Under the pieces are notes generated by a model, which had not been told where the DNA came from, did no database searches, and saw only the letters and a program-made list of their open reading frames with translations. A stretch of 64,000 nt of DNA from Prevotella sp. (GTDB taxonomy: Bacteria > Bacteroidota > Bacteroidia > Bacteroidales > Bacteroidaceae): NCBI GenBank assembly GCA_017651265.1, contig JAGCDO010000005.1:81060-145059 (forward strand). Direction: 5' to 3'. Each line of letters begins with the position of its first letter. Within the stretch, counting starts at the first letter, position 1. Of this stretch, positions 51,990-60,410 are shown piece after piece. The position numbers were made by a program, and so were the translations under genes.

Positions 51990-53018
51990 ATGAAAGCCAT
52001 TCAGATAACCGCCGAGAAACAGATGGCGGTAGTGGAATTAGAGAAACCGGAAGTGAAGAGCGGTGAAGTGCTCTTGCAAATCGATTATGTGGGGTTCTGC
52101 GGTAGCGACCTGAACACATTCTTAGGACGAAACCCGATGGTGGAGATGCCTGTGATTCCCGGTCATGAGGTAAGTGCCACCATTGCTGCCATAGGTGATG
52201 ACGTGCCGGAAACCCTGCAGGTGGGCATGGAGGTGACGGTTGATCCCTACAGCAACTGCGGTCATTGCTCCTCTTGCCGTCACGAGCGGGCCAATGCTTG
52301 TGAGCATAACGAGACCTTAGGTGTGCAGCGCAACGGAGCCATGCGGGAGTATCTGATCATGCCGTGGCAGAAGATTATTCCTGCCGAAGGACTGACCTCA
52401 AAGGAGATTGCCCTGATAGAGCCGATGAGCGTGGGCTTCCATGCAGTGAACCGCGCCGAGGTGACAGATATCGACCATGTATTGGTCATTGGCTGCGGTA
52501 TGATAGGTATTGGTGCTATCGTCCGTGCCAGTCTGCGAGGCGCCACGGTGATAGCTGTTGACCTGGATGATGAGAAGCTGGCACTGGCCAAGAGGATGGG
52601 TGCATCTTACGTGATCAATTCCAAGACAGATGATCTTCATGCCCGACTGTTAGAGATTACCGACGGATTAGGACCTGATGTGGTAATCGAAGCAGTGGGG
52701 AGTCCGTTTACCCAGAATCAGGCAGTAAACGAAGTGGCTTTCTGTGGAAGAATCGTTTTCATCGGTTATGCCAAGGCCGAGACTTCCTTTATCACCAAGC
52801 TCTTTGTACAGAAGGAACTGGATATTCGTGGCTCTCGCAATGCTAAGCCAGCCGACTTCCGTGCAGTGATTCATTATATGCAGCAGAACCGCGACTACCC
52901 TAAGGAGGAACTGATTTCTAACGTTGCTACTCCAGAAACAGCACTGGAGGCCATGGAGCAATGGGCGGCCGCACCGGCAAAGGTGTTCAGAATACTGGTG
53001 CAATTCTCTCACCTCTAA
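51990..53018 (+). CDS. Zinc-dependent alcohol dehydrogenase (L-galactonate dehydrogenase-like)
   Basis: A 342-residue medium-chain dehydrogenase. Catalytic zinc ligands are Cys37 (GFCGSD) and His59-Glu60 (PGHE); structural zinc Cys90, Cys93, Cys96, Cys104. The NAD loop is GCGMIGIGA. It resembles LgoD/sorbitol dehydrogenase-type enzymes; L-galactonate to D-tagaturonate fits the preceding genes, but the substrate is inferred. The final residues (Phe-Ser-His-Leu) and the stop are encoded by the CTCACCT heptamer array. A Fur-family gene follows after 25 nt. Confidence 0.85.
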   Translation: MKAIQITAEKQMAVVELEKPEVKSGEVLLQIDYVGFCGSDLNTFLGRNPMVEMPVIPGHEVSATIAAIGDDVPETLQVGMEVTVDPYSNCGHCSSCRHERANACEHNETLGVQRNGAMREYLIMPWQKIIPAEGLTSKEIALIEPMSVGFHAVNRAEVTDIDHVLVIGCGMIGIGAIVRASLRGATVIAVDLDDEKLALAKRMGASYVINSKTDDLHARLLEITDGLGPDVVIEAVGSPFTQNQAVNEVAFCGRIVFIGYAKAETSFITKLFVQKELDIRGSRNAKPADFRAVIHYMQQNRDYPKEELISNVATPETALEAMEQWAAAPAKVFRILVQFSHL

Positions 53019-53040
53019 TCACTCACCTCTCACCTCTATA
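53004..53040 (+). repeat. 7-nt tandem array (CTCACCT type)
   Basis: TCTCACC-type words with a 7-nt period cover the end of the zinc dehydrogenase gene, its stop, and the gap to the regulator gene. Confidence 0.8.
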
Positions 53041-53043
53041 ACA

Positions 53044-53478
53044 ATGGAACACGAGGATTTCTTCATTCATAAGTTGGAGCATCGGCATATCAAGCCCACG
53101 GCCACCCGACTGCTGATTCTGCAGCAGATGTACCGGGGTGATGAGATGGTATCATTGCCTGAACTGGAACGTTTGCTGCCCACGGTGGATAAATCAACGA
53201 TCTCGCGGTCATTGACGCTCTTTCTGCTGCACGGATTGATTCATGCGGTGGATGATGGGAGTGGCTCACTGAAGTATAATGTATGTTCAGATGACTGTGA
53301 CTGTGCGGAGGAGATCGATGATGAGCATACACACTTCTTCTGCGAGCAGTGCCGGAGAACATTCTGTTTGAAGCAAATCCAAGTACCAGTGGTGCCCTTG
53401 CCCGATGGTTTCAAACTCAACAGTATTAATTATGTACTGAAAGGATTGTGCCCTGAGTGTGCTGCGAAACAGAAGTGA
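53044..53478 (+). CDS. Fur-family metal-responsive transcriptional regulator
   Basis: A 144-residue DNA-binding regulator. The winged helix spans about residues 15-85 (TATRLLILQQM, then STISRSLTLFLLHGLI). The zinc/metal part has HTHFFCEQCRRTFC (Cys100, Cys103) and the CPEC pair Cys136/Cys139. Whether it senses Fe, Zn or peroxide is not clear. The TGA stop overlaps the GTG start of the MFS gene, so it may control that transporter. The ATG at 53044 follows the heptamer array. Confidence 0.9.
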   Translation: MEHEDFFIHKLEHRHIKPTATRLLILQQMYRGDEMVSLPELERLLPTVDKSTISRSLTLFLLHGLIHAVDDGSGSLKYNVCSDDCDCAEEIDDEHTHFFCEQCRRTFCLKQIQVPVVPLPDGFKLNSINYVLKGLCPECAAKQK

Positions 53479-54725
53479 TAAAGGATCATTCGGAAGGGAA
53501 CAAAGTGGAACGATTGTGGAATAGGAATTATATCAGGGTAATGATAGCGAACTTCTCGCTGTTCTTCGCTTTTTATCTGCTTACGCCCCTATTACCGCTG
53601 TATTTGTCTGAGGAATTCGGCACCAATAAGGATACAATCGGTATTCTCCTTTCCGGCTATATCATCGCTGCCCTTCTGATTCGTCCTTTCAGCGGCTTCA
53701 TCGTGGATACCTTCGACAGGAAGAAGGTGTTGATAACTTGTTTCTTCTTTTTCTTTATATGCTTTGCGGGATATATAGCGGCAGGCACATTGCTGATGTT
53801 CGCCATTGTTAGAACGGTGCATGGAGCTCCCTTTGGAGCTCTAACCGTGGCCAACAGTACTGTGGCCATTGATGTGCTGCCTTCATCAAGAAGAAATGAG
53901 GGAATTGGTTACTACGGACTGAGTAACAATCTTGCCATGGCCATCGCTCCGTCTATTGGTATTTGGCTCTATCGTGCCTGTAACAGCTTTGATGTCTTGT
54001 TCTGGACAGCTTTTTTTGTGGCGGGATTGGGCATGATGGTAGATGCTTCGGTGAGGTTGAGGAAGGCACCACTGAGGGAGAGAGGTGCTGGAAAGAACAA
54101 ACGCTTGCCTCATCTGTCGTTCGACCGCTTCTTCCTTACCCGTGCATGGCTGATGGCGGTGAATATCGCCCTGTTCAGTTTCTGCTTCGGTGTACTGAGT
54201 AACTACCTGGCCATCTATAGTAAACAAATACTACATATCACCACGGGAACGGGTACTTATTTCATGCTCCTGTCGATGGGCTTGTTCGTCAGTAGGTTGC
54301 AAGGTGCTCCCCAATTACGAATGGGTAGACTTACCCAGAATGCTGCTGGGGGAATCGTGATCTCTTTGGTGGGCTATACCCTCTTTGCCCTGACTGCCCA
54401 CATCTCTTCAACCACCCTGATTCCTATCTTTTATTACGGCTCGGCCATCCTGATTGGTTTGGGAAACGGACACATGTATCCTGCTTTTCTGAATATGTTC
54501 ATCGCCGTGGCTAGAAACGATGAAAGGGGAACGGCTAACTCAAGTATTCTCACAGCATGGGATCTGGGTATGGGCTTTGGAATCTTACTGGGAGGAGTGG
54601 TGTCGGAATATATGGGTTATTCAGCTACGTTCTGGATGGTAGCCCTTGATAATGCTGTTGGTGTGGCACTCTTTTTCTTGGCTACAAGACGGTTTTTTGA
54701 ACAGAGACGTAGAAAGGAACTTTGA
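53475..54725 (+). CDS. MFS transporter
   Basis: A membrane transporter of about 416 residues with roughly 12 hydrophobic segments. The start is probably the GTG at 53475, which overlaps the upstream TGA; a GTG at 53505 is an alternative. The family loop after helix 2 appears as GFIVDTFDRKK, with the second copy near LGNGHMYPAF. It has the look of a sugar or drug exporter of the MFS superfamily; with a Fur-type regulator directly upstream it could equally move a metal chelate or siderophore. The substrate is unknown. Confidence 0.82.
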   Translation: MIKDHSEGNKVERLWNRNYIRVMIANFSLFFAFYLLTPLLPLYLSEEFGTNKDTIGILLSGYIIAALLIRPFSGFIVDTFDRKKVLITCFFFFFICFAGYIAAGTLLMFAIVRTVHGAPFGALTVANSTVAIDVLPSSRRNEGIGYYGLSNNLAMAIAPSIGIWLYRACNSFDVLFWTAFFVAGLGMMVDASVRLRKAPLRERGAGKNKRLPHLSFDRFFLTRAWLMAVNIALFSFCFGVLSNYLAIYSKQILHITTGTGTYFMLLSMGLFVSRLQGAPQLRMGRLTQNAAGGIVISLVGYTLFALTAHISSTTLIPIFYYGSAILIGLGNGHMYPAFLNMFIAVARNDERGTANSSILTAWDLGMGFGILLGGVVSEYMGYSATFWMVALDNAVGVALFFLATRRFFEQRRRKEL

Positions 54726-54750
54726 CTTTGTAGAACTTATGCAACAAAAA

Positions 54751-54782
54751 TTTGTTTTTTCGCTCACTTAATCGTATCTTTG
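54751..54782 (+). promoter_or_regulatory. Promoter of ruvB
   Basis: TTTG (54751-54754), 20 nt, TATCTTTG (54775-54782). The spacer ends CTCACTTAATCG. The ATG is only 5 nt downstream, so the transcript should be leaderless or nearly so. Confidence 0.82.
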
Positions 54783-54787
54783 CAGCA

Positions 54788-55816
54788 ATGAACGAAGATT
54801 TTGACATAAGAAGGGAAATGTCGTCGGCGGAGAAGGATTTTGAAAATGCCCTTCGCCCATTGCGGTTCCATGACTTCAGCGGACAGAAAAAGGTGGTGGA
54901 GAACCTGGAGGTGTTCGTGGAGGCAGCGAAGTATCGTGGGGAACCGCTCGACCATACCTTACTGCACGGTCCGCCAGGACTCGGAAAGACAACACTCTCG
55001 AACATCATCGCCAATGAACTGGGCGTGGGGTTCAAGATTACCAGCGGACCGGTGTTGGATAAGCCGGGCGACTTAGCTGGTATTCTTACTTCGTTGGAAC
55101 CTAACGATGTGCTGTTCATAGATGAGATACACCGACTGTCGCCTGTGGTGGAGGAGTATCTGTATTCGGCCATGGAAGACTACCGTATCGATATCATGAT
55201 TGATAAGGGTCCGTCGGCTCGAAGCATTCAAATAGACTTGAATCCGTTTACCCTTGTCGGAGCCACAACCCGAAGCGGATTACTTACCGCTCCACTTCGT
55301 GCCCGCTTCGGTATCAACATGCACTTGGAATACTATGAGCCCGAAACGCTGCAGAAGATTGTGAAGCGGTCGGCTTATATCCTGAAGGTGCCCATTACCG
55401 ATGAGGCTTCCATGGAGATTGCCCGTCGTTCACGCGGAACGCCCCGTATTGCCAATGCCCTGTTACGACGTGTTCGCGACTTTGCTCAGGTGAAGGGTAA
55501 TGGAAATATCGACACTAATATCACCAAGATGTCATTAACAGCGCTGAACATCGATCAGTATGGTTTGGATGAGATCGACAACAAGATCCTGCTCACCATC
55601 ATCGATAAGTTCAAAGGCGGTCCTGTGGGTGTAGGCACCATTGCCACGGCCATTGGTGAGGATGCCGGAACCGTGGAAGAGGTGTATGAGCCGTTCCTGA
55701 TTATGGAGGGATTCATCAAGCGCACACCTCGAGGACGCATGGCTACCGAGCTGGCATATAAGCACTATGGAAGGAATCCCTACACAGGGAATATCATGGA
55801 ACCGGAACTGTTTTAG
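54788..55816 (+). CDS. ruvB: Holliday junction branch migration ATPase RuvB
   Basis: A 342-residue AAA+ motor that drives branch migration with RuvA. Walker A GPPGLGKT is at 61-68; Walker B LFIDEIH (109-115, Asp112, Glu113); sensor region VGATTRSG; C-terminal winged helix with [13 protein letters not shown]. Full length. The ATG at 54788 is set by the promoter; an open frame upstream runs through the promoter. Followed by a GAATTGA repeat and coaD. ruvA and ruvC are not in the window. Confidence 0.97.
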   Translation: MNEDFDIRREMSSAEKDFENALRPLRFHDFSGQKKVVENLEVFVEAAKYRGEPLDHTLLHGPPGLGKTTLSNIIANELGVGFKITSGPVLDKPGDLAGILTSLEPNDVLFIDEIHRLSPVVEEYLYSAMEDYRIDIMIDKGPSARSIQIDLNPFTLVGATTRSGLLTAPLRARFGINMHLEYYEPETLQKIVKRSAYILKVPITDEASMEIARRSRGTPRIANALLRRVRDFAQVKGNGNIDTNITKMSLTALNIDQYGLDEIDNKILLTIIDKFKGGPVGVGTIATAIGEDAGTVEEVYEPFLIMEGFIKRTPRGRMATELAYKHYGRNPYTGNIMEPELF

Positions 55817-55858
55817 AATTGAAGAATTGAAAGATTGAAGAATTGAAGTCAACGAAGT
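55817..55858 (+). repeat. 7/8-nt tandem array (GAATTGAA type) between ruvB and coaD
   Basis: GAATTGAA, GATTGAA words start right after the ruvB stop and reach almost to the coaD start. The period alternates between 7 and 8 nt. Confidence 0.7.
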
Positions 55859-55864
55859 AAAGAT

Positions 55865-56302
55865 ATGAAGACAGGAGTATTCGTGGGGAGCTTCGACCCC
55901 TTTACCATCGGGCATGACCATATCGTTAAACGTGCGTTACCGCTGTTCGACCGAATCATTATCGGTGTAGGCGTGAACGAGCGGAAGCAGTATATGCAGA
56001 GTGCGGAGATTCGCAAGCAGAAGATCCAGAAACTCTACAAGAACGAGAAGAAGATCACGGTGAAGACTTATTCTGATTTAACCGTTGACTTCGCTCACCG
56101 TGAGATGGCTGATTACATCATCAAAGGGGTGCGGTCGGTGAAGGACTTCGAATACGAGCGTGAGCAGGCAGATGTGAACCGCAGACTGGGAAACATCGAC
56201 ACCTTGTTGTTCTTGGCTGAACCGGGCATGGAGAGCATCAGTTCAACGCTTGTACGTGAACTTGTTCACTTCGGTAAGGATGTACGTGAATTCCTTCCAT
56301 AG
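55865..56302 (+). CDS. coaD: Phosphopantetheine adenylyltransferase
   Basis: A 145-residue enzyme for the fourth step of coenzyme A synthesis (4'-phosphopantetheine plus ATP to dephospho-CoA). Nucleotidyltransferase signature GSFDPFTIGHDH (8-19, TxGH at 14-17) and the C-terminal ESISSTLVRELV. Length is slightly under the 155-160 of most bacteria but typical for this lineage. It sits between ruvB and ybeY with heptamer arrays on both sides. Confidence 0.95.
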   Translation: MKTGVFVGSFDPFTIGHDHIVKRALPLFDRIIIGVGVNERKQYMQSAEIRKQKIQKLYKNEKKITVKTYSDLTVDFAHREMADYIIKGVRSVKDFEYEREQADVNRRLGNIDTLLFLAEPGMESISSTLVRELVHFGKDVREFLP

Positions 56303-56304
56303 CC

Positions 56305-56333
56305 TTTGAACATTGAACATTGAACATTGAACT
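56305..56333 (+). repeat. 7-nt tandem array (ATTGAAC type) between coaD and ybeY
   Basis: TTTGAAC ATTGAAC ATTGAAC ATTGAAC words begin just after the coaD stop and stop 2 nt before the ybeY ATG. Confidence 0.85.
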
Positions 56334-56335
56334 TT

Positions 56336-56758
56336 ATGATTACATATAGTGTAGAAGGCGTGAAGATGCCGAAGATCAAGAGGAGAGAGACCACAGCATG
56401 GATTCGTGCTGTGGCAGCCTCTTATGGTAAGAAGGTAGGCGAGGTGGGCTATCTGTTCTGCAACGACGAGAAGATCCTTGAGGTGAATAATGAATACCTG
56501 GGGCACGACTACTACACAGATATCATTACCTTCGACTATTGTGAAGGTGATACACTGAATGGTGACTTGGTGATCTCACTCGATACGATACGCACCAATG
56601 CCGAGAAGTTCGGCAAGGATTATGATGAAGAACTGCACCGCGTCATCATCCACGGCATTCTCCACCTTTGTGGTATTAATGACAAAGGTCCTGGAGAACG
56701 TGAGATCATGGAAGCGGCAGAAAACAAAGCCTTAAAACAGTTGACAGTTGATAGTTGA
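56336..56758 (+). CDS. ybeY: Endoribonuclease YbeY (rRNA maturation)
   Basis: A 140-residue metal-dependent RNase that helps 16S rRNA processing and ribosome quality control. The zinc motif is HGILHLCGIND: His106 and His110 are in place, but the third ligand position is Asp116 instead of His. This substitution is, as far as I recall, usual in Bacteroidota YbeY, so it is not a sign of decay. The ATG at 56336 follows a heptamer array. The last residues (Leu-Thr-Val-Asp-Ser) and stop are encoded by the next array. Confidence 0.92.
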   Translation: MITYSVEGVKMPKIKRRETTAWIRAVAASYGKKVGEVGYLFCNDEKILEVNNEYLGHDYYTDIITFDYCEGDTLNGDLVISLDTIRTNAEKFGKDYDEELHRVIIHGILHLCGINDKGPGEREIMEAAENKALKQLTVDS

Positions 56759-56799
56759 CAGTTGACAGTTATTTTTCAATTATCAATTTTTCAATTCTG
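56738..56799. repeat. 7-nt array (AGTTGAC/AGTTGAT) and inverted CAATT words after ybeY
   Basis: AGTTGAC words cover the ybeY 3' end and continue to 56771; TCAATT words follow at 56776-56797. Convergent ybeY and the S41 protease end here, so the arrays may help stop transcription. Confidence 0.75.
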
Positions 56800-58365
56800 T
56801 ATAACTTCCAAACCTTTCTGTACAATATGGTTTTCCTCGTTCATCACCTGGAAATACTCAGTCATGTCCCAAAGGTCGCGGGCAATCAAAGCCTTCAGCT
56901 GCAGGCGCAGGTAGGGTAGTGTGCGCTTCATCTCATCCTCATCCTTCGCTTTCACGTTCTGCTTCTCTGCAGCAGCGAGAATGGAGTCGATGAGCGATTG
57001 CGGTACCTGATACTTGCTGTTAAACTCCTGGAACGACGGGTAGGTCTTCTTGAGTGTGTTACGGTTGTTGTCGATGTAGCGCAGACTATGGTCCGTCACG
57101 ATGCTCTTGGCCGCTAACTGTCGATGGAATCGTGTATATTGCAGTGTGTCGAGGGGAACGAAAGCATCAGGCATGATACCTCCTCCACCATATACAGTAC
57201 GATGCTGGCGCAGGGTCTGGAACTTCTGTGAATCGTCGAAGTGGATACTATCAGGGTTCATCAGCTCCCCATGCTTCAACCGGTTCTCAAAGTCCATCTC
57301 GTATTCCTTCAGATCGCCTTTCTTATACGGCTTCTGAATACAGCGCCCCGAAGGCGTATAGTAATGTGCAATGGTTAAACGGATCATAGAGCCGTCGGGT
57401 AGATCAATGGGGCGCTGAACCAATCCTTTACCAAAGGTGCGTCGTCCTACAACCCATCCGCGATCATGGTCTTGCAAGGCACCAGAAACAATCTCCGCAG
57501 CCGAAGCCGTGAGCTCGTTCACCAATACCACCACCTTACCAGTCAGCATCCTTCCTGTACCCTCAGCATAGTAGTCAATACGATTCTGCCGCAGTCCTTC
57601 GGTATATACTATCAGGTCGGATTTCTGCAGGAACTCATTGGCAATCTGCACAGCTGCCTGCAAGTAGCCGCCCCCATTATCCTGGAGATCCAGAATCAAG
57701 TCCTTCATTCCCTGCCCCTTCAGGTTGTTCATCGCTTCGATGAGTTCCTGATGAGTGGTTGCTCCGAAGTTATCGATGCGGATAAAACCGATGGTAGGAC
57801 GAATCATATAAGAGGCAGTGATGCTCTTCACGGGAATCTTATCGCGTGTCACGATGAAATAGAGCATATCGGGAACGCTGCGACGAACAATGCCCAGCTT
57901 CACCTTCGTACCCCGCGGACCGCGCAGTCGTTTCATGATATCCTCCTTCGGCATCTTCACCCCTGCAATGGCAGTATCATTAACTGTAACGATACGGTCG
58001 CCTGCAAGGATTCCTACCTTTTCAGAAGGTCCGTTCACCACGGTCTGTATCACCAGTAAGGTATCTTCCACCATGTTGAACTGCACACCGATACCGTCGA
58101 AGTTCCCCTGCAGCGGTTCATTTAGCGCTTTCACCTCCTTGGGCGTAGCATAGGAAGAATGGGGATCCAGTTCCTTGAGCATGCCTCGGATAGCATCTTC
58201 CACAAGTTTGGTTTCATCCACAGAATCCACATACAGGTTACTGATGGCCATCTCGGCGATTTGCAGCTTGCGCAACGGACTGTCTGCTCCCATGTTAATG
58301 CGGAACTGAGCGCTCATAGAGAGGGTAAGCAGCAAGGCTGCAAGGGTTATGATGTTTCTTTTCAT
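56791..58365 (-). CDS. S41-family C-terminal processing protease
   Basis: A 524-residue exported protease (signal peptide 1-20, ending SMSAQ). A PDZ domain is at about 83-170, and the S41 domain has the catalytic Ser288 (TASAAE) and Lys313 (FGKGLV) dyad. CtpA-like proteases cut C-terminal tails of periplasmic proteins, and Bacteroidota have several. The last 150 residues are a helical extension with no known motif. It is downstream of the topoisomerase gene on the minus strand, across an 80-nt gap with a TACTAG array. Confidence 0.93.
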   Translation of the reverse strand: MKRNIITLAALLLTLSMSAQFRINMGADSPLRKLQIAEMAISNLYVDSVDETKLVEDAIRGMLKELDPHSSYATPKEVKALNEPLQGNFDGIGVQFNMVEDTLLVIQTVVNGPSEKVGILAGDRIVTVNDTAIAGVKMPKEDIMKRLRGPRGTKVKLGIVRRSVPDMLYFIVTRDKIPVKSITASYMIRPTIGFIRIDNFGATTHQELIEAMNNLKGQGMKDLILDLQDNGGGYLQAAVQIANEFLQKSDLIVYTEGLRQNRIDYYAEGTGRMLTGKVVVLVNELTASAAEIVSGALQDHDRGWVVGRRTFGKGLVQRPIDLPDGSMIRLTIAHYYTPSGRCIQKPYKKGDLKEYEMDFENRLKHGELMNPDSIHFDDSQKFQTLRQHRTVYGGGGIMPDAFVPLDTLQYTRFHRQLAAKSIVTDHSLRYIDNNRNTLKKTYPSFQEFNSKYQVPQSLIDSILAAAEKQNVKAKDEDEMKRTLPYLRLQLKALIARDLWDMTEYFQVMNEENHIVQKGLEVIQN

Positions 58366-58394
58366 AATGATTTCTTTTCTATTTTTGCTAGTGG

Positions 58395-58445
58395 TACTAG
58401 CTATACTAGTTGTACTAGCTATACTAGTTATACTAGTGTTACTAG
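58395..58445. repeat. Six TACTAG words with a 9-nt period
   Basis: TACTAG begins at 58395, 58404, 58413, 58422, 58431 and 58440, exactly 9 nt apart. The array directly abuts the stop codon of the topoisomerase gene (58446). Confidence 0.92.
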
Positions 58446-60401
58446 TTAATATATCTCTTCGTCTTCTTCGGGGCGGTCCTCTTCAACCACGAGGTTGTCG
58501 ATGATGAAGTTCTGGCGTTCGGCCGTGTTCTTGCCCATGTAATACTCCAGCAGCTTCTGCACCTGATCGTTCTTATGAAGGGTAACCTGCTCAAGGCGCA
58601 TATCAGGACCGATGAAGTTCACGAACTCATCAGGTGATATCTCACCAAGACCTTTGAATCGCGTAATCTCAGGCTCAGGTCCTAACTCGCTGATAGCATT
58701 CAGTCGTTCCTCCTCGCTGTAGCAATAACGTGTGATGAAATCACTTTTCTTGCCCTTTCCCTGATCAGCCTCGGCCAGCACCTTCTTGTTTTTGATCTTC
58801 GTCCGTCGGTTACGAACGCGGAACAGTGGTGTCTGCAACACATACACATGTCCTTTCTTGATGAGTTCCGGGAAGAACTGCAGGAAGAAGGTGATGATCA
58901 GTAATCGGATATGCATGCCGTCCACATCCGCATCGGTGGCCACAATCACCTTATTATATCTCAGTGTATCAAGACCATCCTCAATGTCGAGAGCAGCCTG
59001 CAGCAGGTTGAACTCCTCGTTCTCATAGACCACCTTTTTGGTCAGACCGAATGAGTTCAGCGGCTTACCGCGCAGCGAGAACACCGCCTGTGTATTCACA
59101 TCACGACTCTTGGTGATGGATCCGCTGGCCGAGTCACCCTCGGTGATGAAGATACTACTCTCCTCCTTACGGTCGTTCTTCACATCACTGAAGTGAATAC
59201 GGCAGTCGCGCAGTTTCCTATTGTGCAGGTTCGCCTTCTTGGCCCTTTCACGAGCCAGCTTGGTTACACCCGCCATAGCCTTACGTTCCTTTTCACTCTC
59301 GCTCACCTTCTGCAGCATCACCTCAGCCACATCCGTATGCTTATGCAAGTAGTTATCCACCTCGGTTTTGATGAAGTCGCCCACATATTTGTTCACGCTC
59401 ACCCCATTAGGACTCATGGTCAGAGAACCCAGCTTGATTTTCGTCTGACTCTCGAACATCGGCTCCTCCACATTCACGGCGATGGCCGCCACGATACCAT
59501 TACGGATATCGGTATATTCGAAGTTCTTACCCGAAAACTCCTTGATGGTACGGGCAATATGCTCCTTGAAAGCACTCTGGTGCGTACCGCCCTGGGTGGT
59601 ATGCTGACCGTTGACGAACGAGTGGTATTCCTCGCCATACTGGTTGGTATGGGTGAAGGCAATCTCTATGTCCTCACCTTTGAGATGGATGATGGGATAG
59701 ATGCCCTCGGTGGTCATGTTATCGTTCAGCAGATCCTCCAAGCCATTACGACTGAGAATGCGCCGTCCGTTATACATGATGGTGAGCCCTGTATTCAGAT
59801 ACGTATAGTTGCGGAGCATGATCTCCACTATATCATCATGGAACTGGTAGTTCTTGAACAAGGTGTTATCAGGCTCGAAGAAGATATATGTTCCGTTCTC
59901 ATCCTGCGTATTCTCGGTCTTGTCGCTTTTCATCACACCTCTTTCAAAGGTGACGCTGCGCACCTGACCTTCGCGGAAGCTTCTTACCTCAAAGTGTGCG
60001 CTCAGCGCGTTCACCGCCTTCACACCCACGCCGTTCAAGCCCACACTCTTCTTGAACGCCTTCGAGTCGTATTTACCACCTGTATTGAGTACGCTTACCG
60101 CCTCCACCAACTTTCCCTGAGGGATTCCACGACCATAGTCGCGCACGGTAACACGCAGGTTGTCCTCGATATCGATCTCTATGCGCTTACCCGCATTCAT
60201 CTTGAACTCGTCGATAGAGTTGTCGATCACCTCCTTCAGCAGCACGTAGATACCATCTTCGGGTAATGAGCCGTCGCCCAGACGACCGATATACATTCCC
60301 GGTCGTGTTCTTACGTGTTCCATATCCGACAGGTGGCGGATATTATCATCGGTATATTGAACCTGTTCGTTTTCTATGATGATGTTCTCTTCCATGTTCA
60401 C
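58446..60401 (-). CDS. parE: DNA topoisomerase IV subunit B (ParE/GyrB type)
   Basis: A 651-residue ATP-binding subunit of a type IIA topoisomerase. GHKL ATPase motifs: [31 protein letters not shown]. The TOPRIM domain has [10 protein letters not shown] and DADVDGMHI. Its size and the lack of a GyrB-type insert fit topoisomerase IV subunit B of Bacteroidales; the parC partner is not in the window. The start is the ATG at 60401 (Met3 is an alternative). It follows the second acetyltransferase by 9 nt. Confidence 0.92.
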   Translation of the reverse strand: MNMEENIIIENEQVQYTDDNIRHLSDMEHVRTRPGMYIGRLGDGSLPEDGIYVLLKEVIDNSIDEFKMNAGKRIEIDIEDNLRVTVRDYGRGIPQGKLVEAVSVLNTGGKYDSKAFKKSVGLNGVGVKAVNALSAHFEVRSFREGQVRSVTFERGVMKSDKTENTQDENGTYIFFEPDNTLFKNYQFHDDIVEIMLRNYTYLNTGLTIMYNGRRILSRNGLEDLLNDNMTTEGIYPIIHLKGEDIEIAFTHTNQYGEEYHSFVNGQHTTQGGTHQSAFKEHIARTIKEFSGKNFEYTDIRNGIVAAIAVNVEEPMFESQTKIKLGSLTMSPNGVSVNKYVGDFIKTEVDNYLHKHTDVAEVMLQKVSESEKERKAMAGVTKLARERAKKANLHNRKLRDCRIHFSDVKNDRKEESSIFITEGDSASGSITKSRDVNTQAVFSLRGKPLNSFGLTKKVVYENEEFNLLQAALDIEDGLDTLRYNKVIVATDADVDGMHIRLLIITFFLQFFPELIKKGHVYVLQTPLFRVRNRRTKIKNKKVLAEADQGKGKKSDFITRYCYSEEERLNAISELGPEPEITRFKGLGEISPDEFVNFIGPDMRLEQVTLHKNDQVQKLLEYYMGKNTAERQNFIIDNLVVEEDRPEEDEEIY

Positions 60402-60410
60402 GTTAAAGGG

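Noticed and set aside
56336-56758. Inactive YbeY because the third zinc ligand is Asp
   Set aside because: As far as I recall, Asp at this place is usual in Bacteroidota YbeY; the rest of the motif and the gene are intact.
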